From Panulirus ornatus (lineage: Eukaryota; Arthropoda; Malacostraca; Decapoda; Palinuridae), in the NCBI RefSeq assembly GCF_036320965.1, contig NC_092270.1:18087940-18151939 (forward strand): a DNA stretch of 64,000 nt, in the 5' to 3' direction. Shown here in pieces: positions 42,061 through 55,959 of the stretch; the first letter of the stretch is position 1, and each line of letters opens with the position of its first letter. The notes under the pieces are model-generated. The model had not been told where the DNA came from. It did no database searches and was given only the letters and a program-made list of their open reading frames with translations. A program made the position numbers and the translations under genes.

Positions 42061-45000
42061 TCTCTATAGAATCTCTTCCATGGGCATCTGCATCTTCATG
42101 GTTGCTTTCTATGCAGGAATAGGAGAATTTATGGACTCCTGTGGAGCAAGAAGTTCCTTGATGACTCTGTACTTCTTTTCATCCACTAACTATGTTACGC
42201 CCATGACAAAGGTGACTTCTTGCCCACAGGATAACCAGATGCAGGCAGAGTCCAGTAACACCCAGTGTTTGATGAAAGTTAGTAATAATTTCATACTGTG
42301 CTGTGCATGCCTAATATCTTAGTGACAGTGGCAGAGAATGAACCAAAACCATGTTCATCAAAATCAGCCTAGAAATATAGATTTTTAGTGATATGATCCT
42401 GGGGTGTTGACTGCTATATTTTGTATATATATTAATACAGTTGTGATTGTCAGAAAAGAACTAATCACTGTTTAGAAGCTACCCACATTTAGGGGTAATG
42501 AGTCAGGAATGTATACTTGCTAATTGCTGTTGCTTCATGTACATTGTAAATTAGAAGAAAAACTGGTATTGGGATGTTAAACTCATTTCACAAGTCAGGA
42601 AATGAGGCTCTGCTAAGCAATAGGCATAGTTGACAGTTTTGCCACATATGGATTGTGCAGTTGATTATCAGTATCTACATATGTAAGGCTTTACACCATC
42701 TGACTCATCATGCCTAGCATTACCTTGGGAAATGCCATAATTACATTTTGTGTGCATCTCTATTGTTAAGTTTGTATGCATTGGAAATCAATATGAGGTA
42801 TTAAGTAAAAACAGCGATATATGTCATTATTCTGTTGATGTATTTAAATGGTTACTTGATTGATGAGAAAATGAAGCTGGAGGAGCACTTTATTATACAG
42901 AATTTTACATCCTTCTGATTTTTATCTTGACCTCAAAAACATCCATCTTGCAAGTTTGGTATTTTTTAGAAGTAAGGTTAGCAACGCCACATGATAAAGT
43001 ACCTCAAGGATACTCCCTTCACATTAAAATGTTGTTACATTTTGTCCATAGGAATTTGATAATCTCTTTTGGAATGTTTGTTAACAGGAAAAGGTCTTCC
43101 TTAAATACAGACCATAATGAGTCTGAGGTAATGCTTGTTAACTTCATACGAAATTCACTTTACCTACGAAAAGGATTAAATACCCTAACCTGTTTTTTCA
43201 GTACTTTTTCGTGGGAAGTTTGCAGAACCTTAAAGTACCTTCTGCCATCTTTGCTTGGTATGTTTTGCAGGATCTAACCGTACTTTGATGTGCAATGAGG
43301 GCTCATTTTTAAGTCGCCACTGCATGTAAATCAATGTACTCCAGTTATGGAATAAAGATGATACAATATCTCTTCATTGTAGAAGAGGGGGTTGTACTTA
43401 TTTACTATATAGTAACAAGTCTGGTAGTGACTCCTTTTCAAGGCACTGTTTCATTCTTCTCTCTTGGAAGCTTGTCCTTCATTTTTGACATACTTCTCTC
43501 TTATGATCAGAATTTGTCTTGATTGTAAGCAAATAATCAATGTAGGCAAATGAAGACTTTTATGATGTCAGTTAGGTAAGGGATTTTGTCAGTTTCTGTT
43601 GTATTGTGCACTATCATATTGACAGCAAATTGATGTTTGGACTGTAAGGAATCTTTATTTAAAAGCAGAAGCCAATTACTTTACAAGAAATACCTTGGTG
43701 CTGGAGTAGTGCTTATGCAGATTTCAGGAAATGTGCAGGAGATACCATTGTGCTGGGGTAGTGTTTTGCCTTCGTGATGTGTAGTGCTAAGACTGACCCA
43801 GCATCTGGATGGAGTTAGAAGAATATTTTTTAATGTTATTCTCAGGCTTATTGATTACATATCCAGACATCTGATTTGCTAACACTCTATCCCTTCCCTT
43901 TTGTTACACTAGGCATTGACATGATACATTTGAGCTTTTGTAGACTTAAAGTTGTAAATCTGGGCAGTAGAATTATCAGGGTCAAAGTCATGGATCAAAT
44001 CAGCTAGAATAGCTCCATTGATGCAGATTCACAGCACTGCATCTCATAATGTTTATGACTTGGTGAAAGTTACTCTCTGACTTTCATTGTTTTATTTTGT
44101 TACAAATTTTGCAATGTGACCTGATGTCAGTATCTTATATATACTGTAATTTTTATGCCCCATTCTGAATTTAGAGCTGCGGGGACCTGCGGAGTCTTTC
44201 TGATAAGAGATCATCTTCAGATCGTATGATATTTCAGTATAGCCTAAAAAGGGACCCAAGAAAAATATTTGCTGGGTATTCTGCATATTGGTTTATTTTG
44301 TATACTTTGAAACACTGACCATTTTGATAGAGAGGAAAGATACTCTTAGGAGAGTAAGGATAGCCTCAGAAAGTGAAGACAGGAGAGTTTTCATGGAGAA
44401 TTTTGATAATAAGGAAGCAGAAAAGGATAAATGTATAAGAAACAAGGCCAAAAAATGTTGCAGTAAGCGTTAGAAAAAAACATAGAGAGTATGGTAAGCA
44501 AGGCAATAAGATACAATGTAGATGGAAAAGGGTAAACTCGGAAGGTTAATGTGGAGCTTATGAAACATGTGACAGACCTTTTGATGGTCATGCTGTTTCC
44601 TTGGGAAATAAGGGTTTCCTGCAGTAGTCTCAGAAGGCAATTGAAATCAGCCATTCTGCTGCTGTTTTCATTTTTTGTGATTTTTGTTTATTGAGGTTTT
44701 GCCTATATTCTGTGTATGGTCAGAGATAGCTTTGAGCTAACCGGTTCTAAATATGATGTAGGTGAAATGAAAATTCTCAAGATGTAGTTTAGATTACAAT
44801 ATTATTTTAGAAATGATTTGTCAGCATTTTTACTGGTCATTACGTTTATAGTCAGAGGCCATTTCCGACATCTAAATTAGGGCGCTAAAGTGATAATCTT
44901 AACTATGTCAGTTACTACAGTGTACAATCCTATACTTAACAAATGAACATAGATGAATGATTTGAGCATTGAAAATTTATTTGTTTTGCTATCACAAATA

Positions 45001-45125
45001 AAGCAGCTCATGGTTATGTTTTGAAATTATAAGAAGGCAAGGTAATCTAAACTGTGTAAGAAAAAAGAATATATTGAGTAGAGGAGTATGAACATTAAGA
45101 AGTGGGAAATATATCATCTGCAAAC
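42061..45125 (+). other. Intergenic, mostly nothing recognised
   Basis: 42061-42240 may be part of the ATT-tailed repeat seen at 37990-38290. The rest shows no recognised gene or element. Open frames at 42927-43277 (116 codons), 43334-43522 and 44288-44473 have no recognisable domains and no splice-consistent partners. Confidence 0.4.
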
Positions 45126-45130
45126 ATTAT

Positions 45131-45328
45131 GATGAGTTTGCTGTGGTGTACACTGCAGTATTGATAAACTCAAGAACTGAAAAATATAACTTTGAGAGAT
45201 TATTTTACCTAAAAAGAGAAACATGTTCTGATGAGTTTACTGTAGATTACACTGCAGTATTTATAACCTCAAGGATTGAAAAATGTAACTTCAAGAGTTA
45301 CTGTGCTCATAAAGAGAAATTTGATTCT
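45131..45328 (+). repeat. Two tandem 99-bp units in an open frame
   Basis: GATGAGTTTRCTGTRG begins at 45131 and again at 45230. The two 99-bp units stay open together within the frame 45143-45361 and translate to related 33-residue blocks (DEFAVVYTAVLINSR and DEFTVDYTAVFITSR). No family recognised. Confidence 0.65.
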
Positions 45329-45361
45329 CATACTGGGATTTTCCGTTTCTTTCTGAAATAG

Positions 45362-45894
45362 TTTCATGGCTTTGGTGATGTCATCAGTAATTTTATTTTT
45401 TAGTGGTTTTTATATTTCATATTACTTTTCTGTGTAATGAGATCTGTTACTTCTTTATGTATAGAAGATTTTACTTGCAATATACTGCTGATGAGCGAGA
45501 AGTGGCATTATGAAAGACTATAGATAGTTGTTGATCTCAGCCATACAAGGGTTAGCATTTCTTATGATGCTATAAGTTAATATAGTATGCATATTCCTTA
45601 TGCATAGTTTTTGTATTACAATGATTATTCTCATTTTGACTTTGTGTGCAGTACAGTGGCAGTTGTGCTTGAATATTGATAAGTTGTTAAGCCCCCTGCT
45701 ATCCTATTGGCCTTACCTTTTATTAAAATCAGATGCTTGTTGATATATCTTATGTATCCCAGCACTTAAAAGTAACAGATCTGTTCAACTTGGGTGTTAA
45801 CAGGAAATAGATCTACACCATGCATGAGTAATGGTCTTCTTCATATTCTCAGACTTTATGCTCTCCTTTAGACATTGTTTTTCAATTTTTTATT
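45362..45894 (+). other. Intergenic, nothing recognised
   Basis: No assignable feature. Confidence 0.4.
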
Positions 45895-46399
45895 TATTTA
45901 TCACACTTTGTCGCTGTCTCCCGCATTAGCGAGGTAGCACAAGGAAACAGACAAAAGAATGGGCCAACCCATCCACATACTCATGTATATACATACACAT
46001 CCACACAAGCACATATACATACCTATACATTTTAATGTATACATATATATACATATACAGACATATACATATATACACGTGTACGTAATTCATACTTGTT
46101 GCCTTTATTCATTCCCGTCGCCACCCCGCCACACATGAAATAGCATCCCCCTCCCCCCATGAGGTAGCGCTAGGAAAGGACAAAAGGCCACATTCGTTCA
46201 CACTCAGTCTCTAGCTGTCATGTGTAATGCACCGAAACCACAGCTCCCTTTCCACATCCAGTCCCCATGAAACTTTCCATGGTTTACCCCAGACGCTTCA
46301 CATGCCCTGATTCAGTCCATTGACAGCACGTCAACCCTAGTATACCACATCGTTCCAATTCACTCTATTCCTTGTGCGCCTTTCACCCTCCTGCATGTT
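45895..46399 (-). mobile_element. 5'-truncated RTE-like LINE, 3' UTR only
   Basis: The minus strand carries the tail (+ CTTTGTCGCTGTCTCCCGCA at about 45906) and the long-form 3' UTR with the second CTACCTC-type motif at about 46161. It ends inside the last codons of the ORF (GERRTRNRVNW region) where CCTGCATG meets a T run at about 46400. Confidence 0.88.
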
Positions 46400-49300
46400 T
46401 TTTTTTTAATGTTTGTGTATATATTCAGACCTCCTTCTATCTGCCTTAATTATTTTTTCTTTAGATAGACTTTGGTTAGAAAAGTTTGTATGTGGAAGCT
46501 AATAACACCTACTTTACTAATGTCATAATCAAACCGAGTAGAATGTGCTGCAAACATTTTCAATGTTACAATGCACCTGATACTTTTTTAGCTGTTTAAA
46601 TATTGAGAGTAGAGTGTGCATTTGCTACCCAGCTCTTAAACTGGTTTAAGGCATACTTGATAGGGAGAGGGATTGCTCCATTGTTTCAGTGATGACTAAG
46701 AAGCTGTGATTTAGGGGAAGGGTTCCTGTTGTCAGTAACAAATTTGGATTTCAAGTGCATTTTGGCTTGGATATTTGCTTTGATTTCATGTTAAGACAAG
46801 ACTTAATATATTTGAGCTACACTTTGCAAATGAGAAAGTAGATGATATAGATTTCTTATAGTTACTTCAGTTTTTAGATTGACTGTTAAGCAAAGGAAAT
46901 AATTATTTGTGGATGTAGTAATTTTTCTTATTTGCTGCTGTGATATTGCACTGTCTAGTATTTCATGATGTTATTTACCTACAAGTTTAAAATATTTATT
47001 ACCTTTGAACTGAACACCATGATTGTGTTGGTTACCACAGACATGAAAACAGAGTAACCAGAACACAGTTAATTCAGTTCCTCATATTGTGGATATTTTG
47101 AAGTATAAAAAAAAATACCTTTGTATGATGCAATTCTACTTTTATATTTCATCTATGTTCATTTACAGATATATGTTGCCCCTAAAGTTTCCCTTGACTA
47201 AACTTTATCGTTTTACTAATCAGGATACGGGTTAAAATGGTATCTTTGCTCAAATGTTTTTCTTCTTATCCAAGTTATTATTCATTACAAATTATTGTTT
47301 TATTAAGATGTTGCTTTATTACATTCCCATAAAAATTCCATTTGTATTTGAAATACTGCCTGAACTAGAATCAAACAAAAGCAGTACAGTATCACACTGC
47401 AGCAAAGATATTCCACACATATGCATGATATGACTTGCCAACCTTTAGAGCTAAAGTTTAACCACTGTTGGTGAAGTTACATTGATGGACTCGCTGTTGA
47501 TTAAGGTGAATGTAGAGGTTCAATGCAGTGAAAGTTGCAAGCAAAGATATTCCTCCCATAACTAGATTGCTTTGACTAGGAGAAACAAAGGTGTGGATAA
47601 TTTAAGTATTCAGGAAGTTTTAAAAGGCAAAAGTATTTAGATTTTTTGTATATGTTTTTATATGGCATATTAGAAAATGATTTTGTGCTGATGTAAACTT
47701 TGTCAGATATAGAAGTACGGAGTTTTCCTTGGTGCAAAAATAGTGATGCACTTTATGCAGGATGCTTCATTTAAGGAAAGTACTTCACTGCAGCTGCAAA
47801 GATTTGCGTTGTGATGAAGCAAAGTTATTTATTCAGTTTCAGCATTTCTGGAATTATGACTGGTTAGCATTCCTCCCATAATCTGTTATCTTGTAACAGG
47901 CATATATGGATGCAGCTATTGAATTTGACACATTCCTCACATGCTAACATGGCTGTTTTTCCTCTTGTCATATTCTGACATAATTTGGATTTTTGTCACT
48001 CTAGTCACCAAGGAATTCCCTACACTTTATGCTGTTACTTGCAGACTGCTTGTTAAAAAGTTTACCTAGACTTCTCTACATCTAACAAGTTAGGTTGATG
48101 CACATGGAAATTTTGTTCTTCATTAAGGCTTACAGACTTGCAGTCTGATTGAGTTGAACACTATTTTACCTCTCTATTTTTATTATTCAGTGAATTTTTG
48201 GATTCATGTTCAACATATATGTGCTTATAGGGTAGAGGGAAGTAATTACTTTTTTCAAGATCTGAAATCTGCAGTCATACATGTTTGTGCAATTTTTTTT
48301 TTTTACACTTATCAGTTCAATAATCAGTTTATTGTGTTATGAAAACTGATTAGGAATTTTATGTAATAACAGAGTGTTGGTGCATTGAAACAGAGTTCAC
48401 AGATTTGGCTTATTATTCAGTGATAGGAAAAACTTTGAAGTTTTTTCTTTCTTCTGTTGAATAGAACTTGGCTTACCAGGCATTGAGTTATCAGCCAGAT
48501 ATAGACTGTATTTGCAGCACTATCAGAAAAATAGTTTGGGGAAGTAACATATGAGTTGAATATTTTTGTCCTGGTGTTAAGGATTTCTTGGTTCTAGGCA
48601 GTAGTAAGCACAGAGCTGTCCACTCTTATGTTTTTGCTGTATTTATTATGTGTTCTTGAGATAAGTATGGCCGTACAATTTTTTATTAAAATGTTTTATA
48701 AATTCTGTTTATGTTCATGTATTGTAAATCTATTGTATATGTAATGTATGGGAAGTTCACAGGGGTCCACTGTTCAATATATAGTGTGTTCTTATCATGC
48801 ACACAAGTACTAATGCAGCATACAAAATAACAGTCAGGCATCGGTCAATTTCTGACCATTTCGCAGAAATGAACGCTCAAATTGTTGCATGGTTGGTCTT
48901 ACCGTCCAGTCATATCTGTAGCTTATGTAACCAGGCTAGTCCTGCTCCAAGGCCAGGCCCTCTTGAGGCTTCAAAAAGTCACACAAAATTATCATGGATA
49001 GAAGTGGATGAGAAATTACTAGTTCCCTTCCATCCATTGCTGCTTTTCAAAGTAGTAAAATTTGATTTAGTAAGGTTTTCTAGCAATGACATGAAGAATA
49101 ACAAAAGAATTTGCTAGAAAAATTCAAATCCTCAGCATGTAAATCACATCATCACATAAGTCTGTTTAGGCCTCAACCATTAATTAAAGGGGATCAAATG
49201 AAATACGATGTATAAATCTGATCCTTTCCCGCAAAATTTGATTTGGCTAATATATATCAGTGAAAATGTCCATATTACCTTTGTAAATGTCAAATCATGT

Positions 49301-52300
49301 CTATGTAAAACATTGAAAAAGTGCTGAAATAAGGAAAATCAATTAGACAATGACCAATTCATAATGGAAGTTTGAAGAGGTCAAAATGTTGCAACCATCT
49401 CCCACATGGGAAAACTTGGTCCTCATGTTTTGATGTTTTGGCTTGCCATTGTTCGTATCACTTATTATGCTATGCCTCATCGAATGAGTCGACAGTGAGC
49501 TGGTGAAGAGTGAAGTCACTTCACCACGGCATTGATTTCAGGGACAAAATCAAGGAGGAAGAAGCAGACATTCCGATCTAAATACACCAGGAAGTGGCCC
49601 TGCATTGTGCGATTGGTGTTAAGTTTGTGCTTTGGATTTTAGCATTGCACACAGAGGAGTGAATGACATTCAAACTAGATACTTTGTTGGTTTTAAAGTG
49701 AACAGTTGTAGACTATCTACGTGTAGATAAGTGTATGGAGGTAACAGCTTGAGCACTGGACATCTCAGTTTCCTGTACTGAAAGTGCAGTCTGTATTGTG
49801 TGTGGTTGTGAGTTTCATTTTGCAAAATGCCTTTTTTTTTACTCAAAATTCCTTATTTTTGCCATGCGTTCTTTTTTGTTTGTTTGTTTGACAAGGTTGA
49901 CAGCTTTGTAAGCATTATTTATGAGCAGTAGATTAAGATCAAGTGCATATAGAGGCCTGTATTATTATTAGCATTACGATGACTTTCTTACAGCAAAATA
50001 TTTAAAGCAGAGAGAATATGTTTTGTGGTGACTTCATATATCTTTCTTGGATTGGCTGGTTTTTGGAGAAATAGAATTTGGTGTGACTAATTTGGCTGTT
50101 AAACCATAGTGTGGATACACATTTCTGATCAGTGGGAGTTTGGCAAGAGTTTTACCTCTGAAGCAGTCATGAGACTTTTAGAAGAACAGAATTCAAGTTA
50201 ACTTGTTGAAGAGCCTTGAACATATTTACCAACTAGTCCTTCAGAGGGGTTATAATCTTTAGAGGGATCACATTAACCACCTGTCACATGGTTAAACTTA
50301 TACAGGTTACTCACCTCTGTCTGAGGAAGATGAGTTTGATGAAGATACAGGCAATTTCTAGGCCTTTTCTTGTGCATACTTCCAACCCATATATTTCAGT
50401 TTGCCAGATACGGTATTTCAGGTCATTATTATGCGTTTCGGTATTATTTATTTGTAGCTAGTAATTACTGTGCCTAGTTGTTTTAGCTGTCTAAATTCTG
50501 GTATGCAGATGACCAAAAACTAAGGATTTCTTTTTAAATGCATTTTCTACCTATGGTGAATTGGCATTACTTTCCTATTTTATTTTTGAGATTGCCTATT
50601 CACAAAAATAAATTTTTGACTTTCCTTCCTTCATGTTTTGCTAGAATTAGGTCATAGAATTGTAGTATAAAAGCTAGACAATTTTTGTCTTTTTCCCTTG
50701 GATTAGATTGAGGGGAAATATATCTCAGTGTAATATGAATATACTAATTGCATTCAATTAGTCTGTAACAAAGCAAAGTTTCTATTGTTAAGTTTTCCTG
50801 AATTGATTGCTACTTTCACTCCATGCTGTGAGAGGGAGGTTTTATCTGGCAAACAGTAATGTTCAGTAACTGGAATGGTCCCAGAAAAGATGCAGTGGAA
50901 GTGTTTTCTGTGTAGGGGGTTGTGCAAATGGAGACTTTGGTTATATTGACAAATCAACTTAGTATGAGTATGAAAAGTGGAAAAGTAAGAAGGGTTTATC
51001 TAGCTTAGAAACTCATATTTGACTTTTACATACTGTATTTGAGAAGGTTTTTGACTGAATAGGGAGGCTTTATGGTTCTAATCCATTCTGTAGAACTGGG
51101 AACAGAGTTGATCGAAACAGATAGACAGTTAATAGATAGATGTCATTTGTTTAGGGTATTCAGACTTAAATTTACATAGGAATAAATGGCATCATTGTTG
51201 GTGTAGGTAAGATCTGTAGCATAAAAGTAACGTTTACTTGAGTCAAGTGCATACTACACTGTAACATCTTCAGTCTGGCTTTCCAGACTTTGGCATCTCC
51301 CATATTCTGATACAGTTTACCAGGTTCAGGAAACAGAAGTTTCATCTCACAGCAAGAGATAAGAAGAATGTACAGGATTCAAGAAAAGTAATTCAAGAGA
51401 ACCCTAATTGCATGAAGTAAGTGAACTTTCCCTTTCCATCTTCATATAGTCTTTACTCCTTTGAGTCAAATCTACAAACACTTGCAGGGCCCTGATTAAC
51501 AAATACTTTCTTTCTTTTCAACACTTTTCTTTCACCCGAGATGCCTCGATTAGGGCATAATTGTTTGTGATATGTTGGTTACTATTTAGAAAAAAAATAC
51601 AGCAACTCAAACCTCTTCGCCTAGCCACTTGCCTGATGCTTCTGAGCCTGAGCAAAGTTTTGATAATACTCCAAACACATCCACAGACATCTGTCTCATT
51701 GTAGCAAGATTACACTGTTTACTCCCCCTCAACCAAAAGTGGACCAGGTGTTTTCTTCGGCACTTTAGCTTTTCTGTAATCATTTATTGTTATTAGTCAT
51801 CCTTGTACATCTTGGGATGGGAACTGAGAAGGAATCTTTGGTAAATACAGAAAATAACAAATGGTGTTATGGTGTCAAAAACCTGTATGAACTTTATTGC
51901 TGAGAAAATAGAACTCAGATTGTTTTGATATATTGAGTGTGATATTAGGTCCCATTTGCCATATTGGTACATATGATGTGGCAAAATTCTTAATTCAGCC
52001 TCAAGGTTGCTGCATTTAAGGCATTAGAGTGTACTTCTTTTGACAATTTTGTGTTCACATGGATTCTCTTTTAGCTAAGTTGATTGTGGTCTCTTGAAGT
52101 TTCATTTTTTGTTGGTATGGATTCTCATTTAGTTAACTTAGTCATGATTTCTTAAAGTTTCATTATTTTTTGTTAATATTGATTCTCAGATAAGTTGATG
52201 TTGATACCTTGAGATGTCTTTCAGCTCTCTTGCTATATTTATTTGCTATGCCATTTTGTCTTACACATTAGAAGGGGAAACATTATCAAATGATGATAAA

Positions 52301-52890
52301 GGTTCAGTTGCTTGTAAATAAGTTTTACAGAGACATTTAGCGAGTGTATTTTTTCTAAAACTGTGGGAGCAGGTTATTTTACCTAAAATTATCATCAAGT
52401 ATTTCAAATTGATATTGAGAAGACTAATGTAAAAATTATTTTAATTTTGCATCCTCTAAGGATTCAGGCTCTCAGAATGCCCATTTAACAGTTTATATGG
52501 ATAGATTTATTTGGATGGATTGTCAATCACATTAATTCCTCTCCTTAAGTATTATTCATGGAGTAAAGAGCAATAACCCTTCTTAGTTAGAGATAAATTC
52601 TTTGAGTTGTGTTGTGGCTAGTTTGTGTAATGTGTATCACTCTGCCCTTCTTTCCTGAGGAGTATGAAACTGCATAATAGGTACAATCAGTCCATGCATG
52701 TAAACTTGTCAGTATTTGATTTTAAAATGAATTTTATCTTTGCAATTTCTTTGTTGAAAGTATGATCAGTTATTAAACCACATTCTAAGGTGGGGTGTTC
52801 TTAGTTTGAGTTTGGGATGGACCTCTTATGCATTTTGGTGTGCAATTGATTTTTTAGGCCTGCCTCAAAAAGCAGAAAACAGTGAAATAG
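46400..52890 (+). other. Intergenic, nothing recognised
   Basis: About 6.5 kb of AT-rich sequence in which I recognise no gene or repeat family. The longest frame of note, 48797-49117 (106 codons), shows no domain. A phrase GCAAAGATATTCC occurs at about 47403 and 47539. Confidence 0.4.
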
Positions 52891-52899
52891 ATGTCTTCT

Positions 52900-53320
52900 A
52901 TGAAAAGATACACAAAAGTATAAGAACTATTATTTTTTGTTATGAATTAAGACCTAGCTATTTTTTGTTCAAGAAAAAACATTAGTAGATTGGCCAACCT
53001 TATGTATGCAAAAAAATATTAATTTTTGTGTCTGATCAAGTGCACAAAAACTAAGAACGTTATTTTCTGATGAATTAAGAGTTAATCATTGCTAGGTTAG
53101 GAAGATGAATTAGATACTGGAGTGACCAATTCTAAGTATGGGGGCATGTTTTGTGGGGAGCAGTGGGCAACACAGACATGTTGAGTCCTGAGAGATGGCA
53201 CATGACTTCCCAGCTGTGGTCACTGCTGTTATTGTGGCTTTCAGGCAGCCCCAGTTGCTCATCTTCTGTTTGGTTTTCCTGCCAGCAGAACCTTGATACC
53301 CAAGGATTTTAACTTGTGGT
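52900..53320 (+). repeat. Dispersed repeat family, copy 1
   Basis: Blocks GTGCACAAAAACTAAGAACG, TTATTTTCTGATGAATTAAG and GACCAATTCTAAGTATG appear in the same order as at 62495-62830 (GTGCACCAAGAACTATC, TTATTTTTCATGTGAAG, GGCCAATCCTAAGTATG). Further matches follow in the G-rich part (GAGTCCTGAGAGA and GAGTCATGAGAGA). Class unknown. Confidence 0.5.
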
Positions 53321-53790
53321 GGGACATTTAAGTCTGTAGATTGATATTTATGGCACCTTACTGTGTGACAATTGATTTACATCCATTACACTGTAAGGTT
53401 AAGCTTCATGCCCGAATATCATATTATTGGAAGGACTTTATTCCTGGAAGACTTAGTTCATTTGCTGTAGGACTTTAGCTAGTGGAATGACATTGCCTGT
53501 GCATTTTGCAAGGAATTATTTCAATATTTATGAACTAGTTGAAAACCCAAGAATGCAAAACCTTTTATATATATATATTGTATGGAGGTGTAGACTAAAT
53601 TTTGGCTCTTTAGAAAGTAATGGAAGTCAGGGTCCTAAAGAGTTTCTGGAAAGTGTAAACATAATTGCCTTATCCAGTCTTCCTTCATATGCTTGAAAAG
53701 AATCAGCCAAACTTGTTTTGATTGTGGATCTGATTTCTCAATATCCCTTGTGTAAAAGTGTCATGAATATGGTTTTTGGTATGAGTTGCA
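53321..53790 (+). other. Intergenic, nothing recognised
   Basis: Between two dispersed repeats. The frame at 53487-53696 has no recognisable domain. Confidence 0.4.
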
Positions 53791-53795
53791 TTCCT

Positions 53796-54262
53796 CTTAC
53801 CCAGGTAGCTGTCTTTCCTCTCTGCCTCACCCACACATGGACTACTGGCTTTTTGTCTACAAACAGACAATTTCTCCTTATTACATATACATGACACTTG
53901 ATTACACTTAACTCACACAGCCCATTCTTTGTAACTCTAGATTTTCTTGCAGTGAGCACTATGCACTAGCCCTGCCTTTTGGCAAAATGGTAGGAGCAGT
54001 AGATAACATTAGTAGGTAGGAACATTTCAGCAAGAGCATTAGGTAGAAACTTTTGGTAGAAGTAATAGGTAGGGGCAATAGGTAGATACATTAGGGAAAG
54101 GTAGTCAGAGTTGCCCTCTGCCTTTGGCCTGTTAAGGGTGTGGCACTAAAGGTTAAGAAGTGGTACTTGAGTCCTCTAGTTATGGAGAGACTAATGTCGT
54201 GGCCACCCCTTGAGGGAATTCCAGTTGGAATACGCACTAGAGATATAGAAAGATAGCTACAA
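53796..54262 (+). repeat. GATA-tailed LINE 3' region, second copy
   Basis: Colinear with 13803-14262: ACCCAGGTAGCTGTCTTTCC, GCCTTTTGGCAAAATGGTAG, GGCCTGTTAAGGGTGTGGCA, GGCCACCCCTTGAGGGAATT, then AGAGATATAGAAAGATAG. Small indels in the GTAGGTAG-rich middle part distinguish the two. Confidence 0.72.
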
Positions 54263-54479
54263 AATACATATTTTACCAGGGAAATTAGCTGATTCTCATT
54301 TAGTTTCCTGTAATCAAAATTTTAAACTCTCAAATCAGACTTGTCTTAGGTCACCATGATATCATCCCAAGATGATTCTCCTTTCTTAAGCATTACCAGG
54401 AGTTGGAATCTCCGGAAAATGGTTTCTCCTGGGAAACTGACAATTGTGAAAGGAACCTCACTACTTATGGCTGTTGAGG

Positions 54480-54740
54480 CAGTGAACTTTGGTCTTGACT
54501 TGTATCGCAGAATCTTATTACAATATGTACATTCCTTATTATCATCCTCGAAATATCCTTTTATTTGTCAGTGCTTTTCCAGAAACTGTAAATCACCCTT
54601 CGGTTATTATTGGGTCAAGTGTTTCTATACTGGTCTTTTTTTCATATTTAATTGCCTTTCCCACCTTAGTGAGCTTGCATCAAGAACAAGTAAACAATGC
54701 CCCCTACCCCTATCCAATGAAAAAAAAAAAAGGACCACAA
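54480..54740 (+). other. Unassigned open frame with one predicted membrane segment
   Basis: The frame at 54489-54743 (about 84 codons, alternative start) includes SYYNMYIPYYHPRNILLF and a hydrophobic run IIGSSVSILVFFSYLIAF, ending before a poly-A run. An AG precedes at about 54510 and a GTAAAC follows at about 54690, so it could be an exon. I recognise no family and see no partner exon. It may be chance or a transposon relic. Confidence 0.2.
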
Positions 54741-54829
54741 TGATTCATTTAATCCCTTGAGTTCTTATTTCCCATTTGAATGTTCAGGCCCTGATACCCC
54801 AGGAAAAGGAAATAGATACGTATTGTCTT

Positions 54830-55870
54830 TCAGGGCTATTTTAAAGCATTTGACAAAGTAAATTGTGGGATCTTTTTGGAAAAAGCAGCAAAATGAAACA
54901 TACAAGTTGAATTAATAAGTTGGCTTGAACAGTTTCTATCAAGTAGTAAATCAAGGTAGTTGCGAAGGGAACCATGATGGGAAGAGGATATTTTATCAGA
55001 AATTCTTACAGAAACAAATGTTAGCCTCATTACTCTTCATATAATGATGTCCAACATAGTTGAAGATATAAAGAAAAGTGTAATAAGATTTTTACAGATG
55101 GCACTAAAGTAAGTGAAATGATAATCACTGATGAGAACGAAGAGATAATGCAAATAGACCTTAAGATAGATTGCAGTTGGGCAGAGGAGAACCTACAGTA
55201 ATTTCCTGAGGAGATATTCAAACAAGATATTGGACATAATGCTCTATCTTATAAAGGGCCAACAGAAAAGGAAATTTGTGAAGACAAAGTTATTGTAAAT
55301 GAAAAACCACAATATAGAGAAAACATTGAAAGAATAACATCATTTGGTTAAGCAATGAGTGGAGTGATAATGAGAACATTCACCATGAGAGATTGATGAT
55401 GAGGCTGTTCTGAATGTACATAGAAAGCAACTTTGAGTACTGCTGTATGATATGGCCATGTTAAGAGAAACCAAAAATGTTAAAACTCTTCAAAAACTGT
55501 TCACTTGTAAAGTGACAGACTGGAGCATTTGAATCATTATGAGAGTTTAAAAGACTTGAACTTTGCTGCTTAGAAATAAAAAAAACACTGAGTTCAAGAA
55601 GTTGAGGGTATCAAGAGAAATGTATTAATTGAAAGAATCCCAGTAAAGAAAAAAGCAGTAATTGAAGTCTCGAAAGTACATTAGAAAATACCAAAAAGAT
55701 ATCAAAAACAGTTTTTACAGGTGCCCAGGAGGAGAGAAGGAAAATTTGTTCTGTGCACTGCCAAGTGAAAAATGAAACCTACACAGTGTAAGAACAGAAA
55801 TATTCAAATGAAGTCTTGATAAATGGCTGTAAAGTTTCATATGTGTCCAGGATTAGTAAATATACAGGTT
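54830..55870 (+). mobile_element. Decayed Jockey/CR1-type LINE (RT to 3' end), copy 1
   Basis: With frameshifts, the + strand reads YFKAFDKVNCGIFLEK, DENEEIMQIDLKIDCSWAEE, RENIERITSFG, MSGVIMRTFTMRD, then a tail like LFTCKVTDWSI. This is the order and wording of the second half of arthropod Jockey/CR1-type RTs: AFDKVDH, the D..ALQ.DL....WAEEN segment, the (M)SG(W)VLRTFRTRD segment, and the 'L..IQRSFTSKI' segment. The FADD core (here FLQM after a frameshift) is broken. Many stops; the element is dead and old. Confidence 0.72.
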
Positions 55871-55959
55871 GCATGGTGAGAGAGAGAAACATTATTGTTA
55901 ATCAGGAAAGGAATGCAGTGAGCACTACTCAATAGCCTGGCTTCATGGTAAGATCTTGT

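Noticed and set aside
42927..43277. Possible protein of 116 residues
   Set aside because: Composition looks random (many Leu/Phe/Ser), no motif, no partner exon.
48797..49117. Possible small protein of 106 residues
   Set aside because: No domain, no repeat of the frame elsewhere and no splice context; length is within chance for this base composition.
49500..49530. Near-palindrome GTGAAGTCACTTCAC
   Set aside because: Seven-base arms around one base are expected by chance in 64 kb; nothing else supports function.
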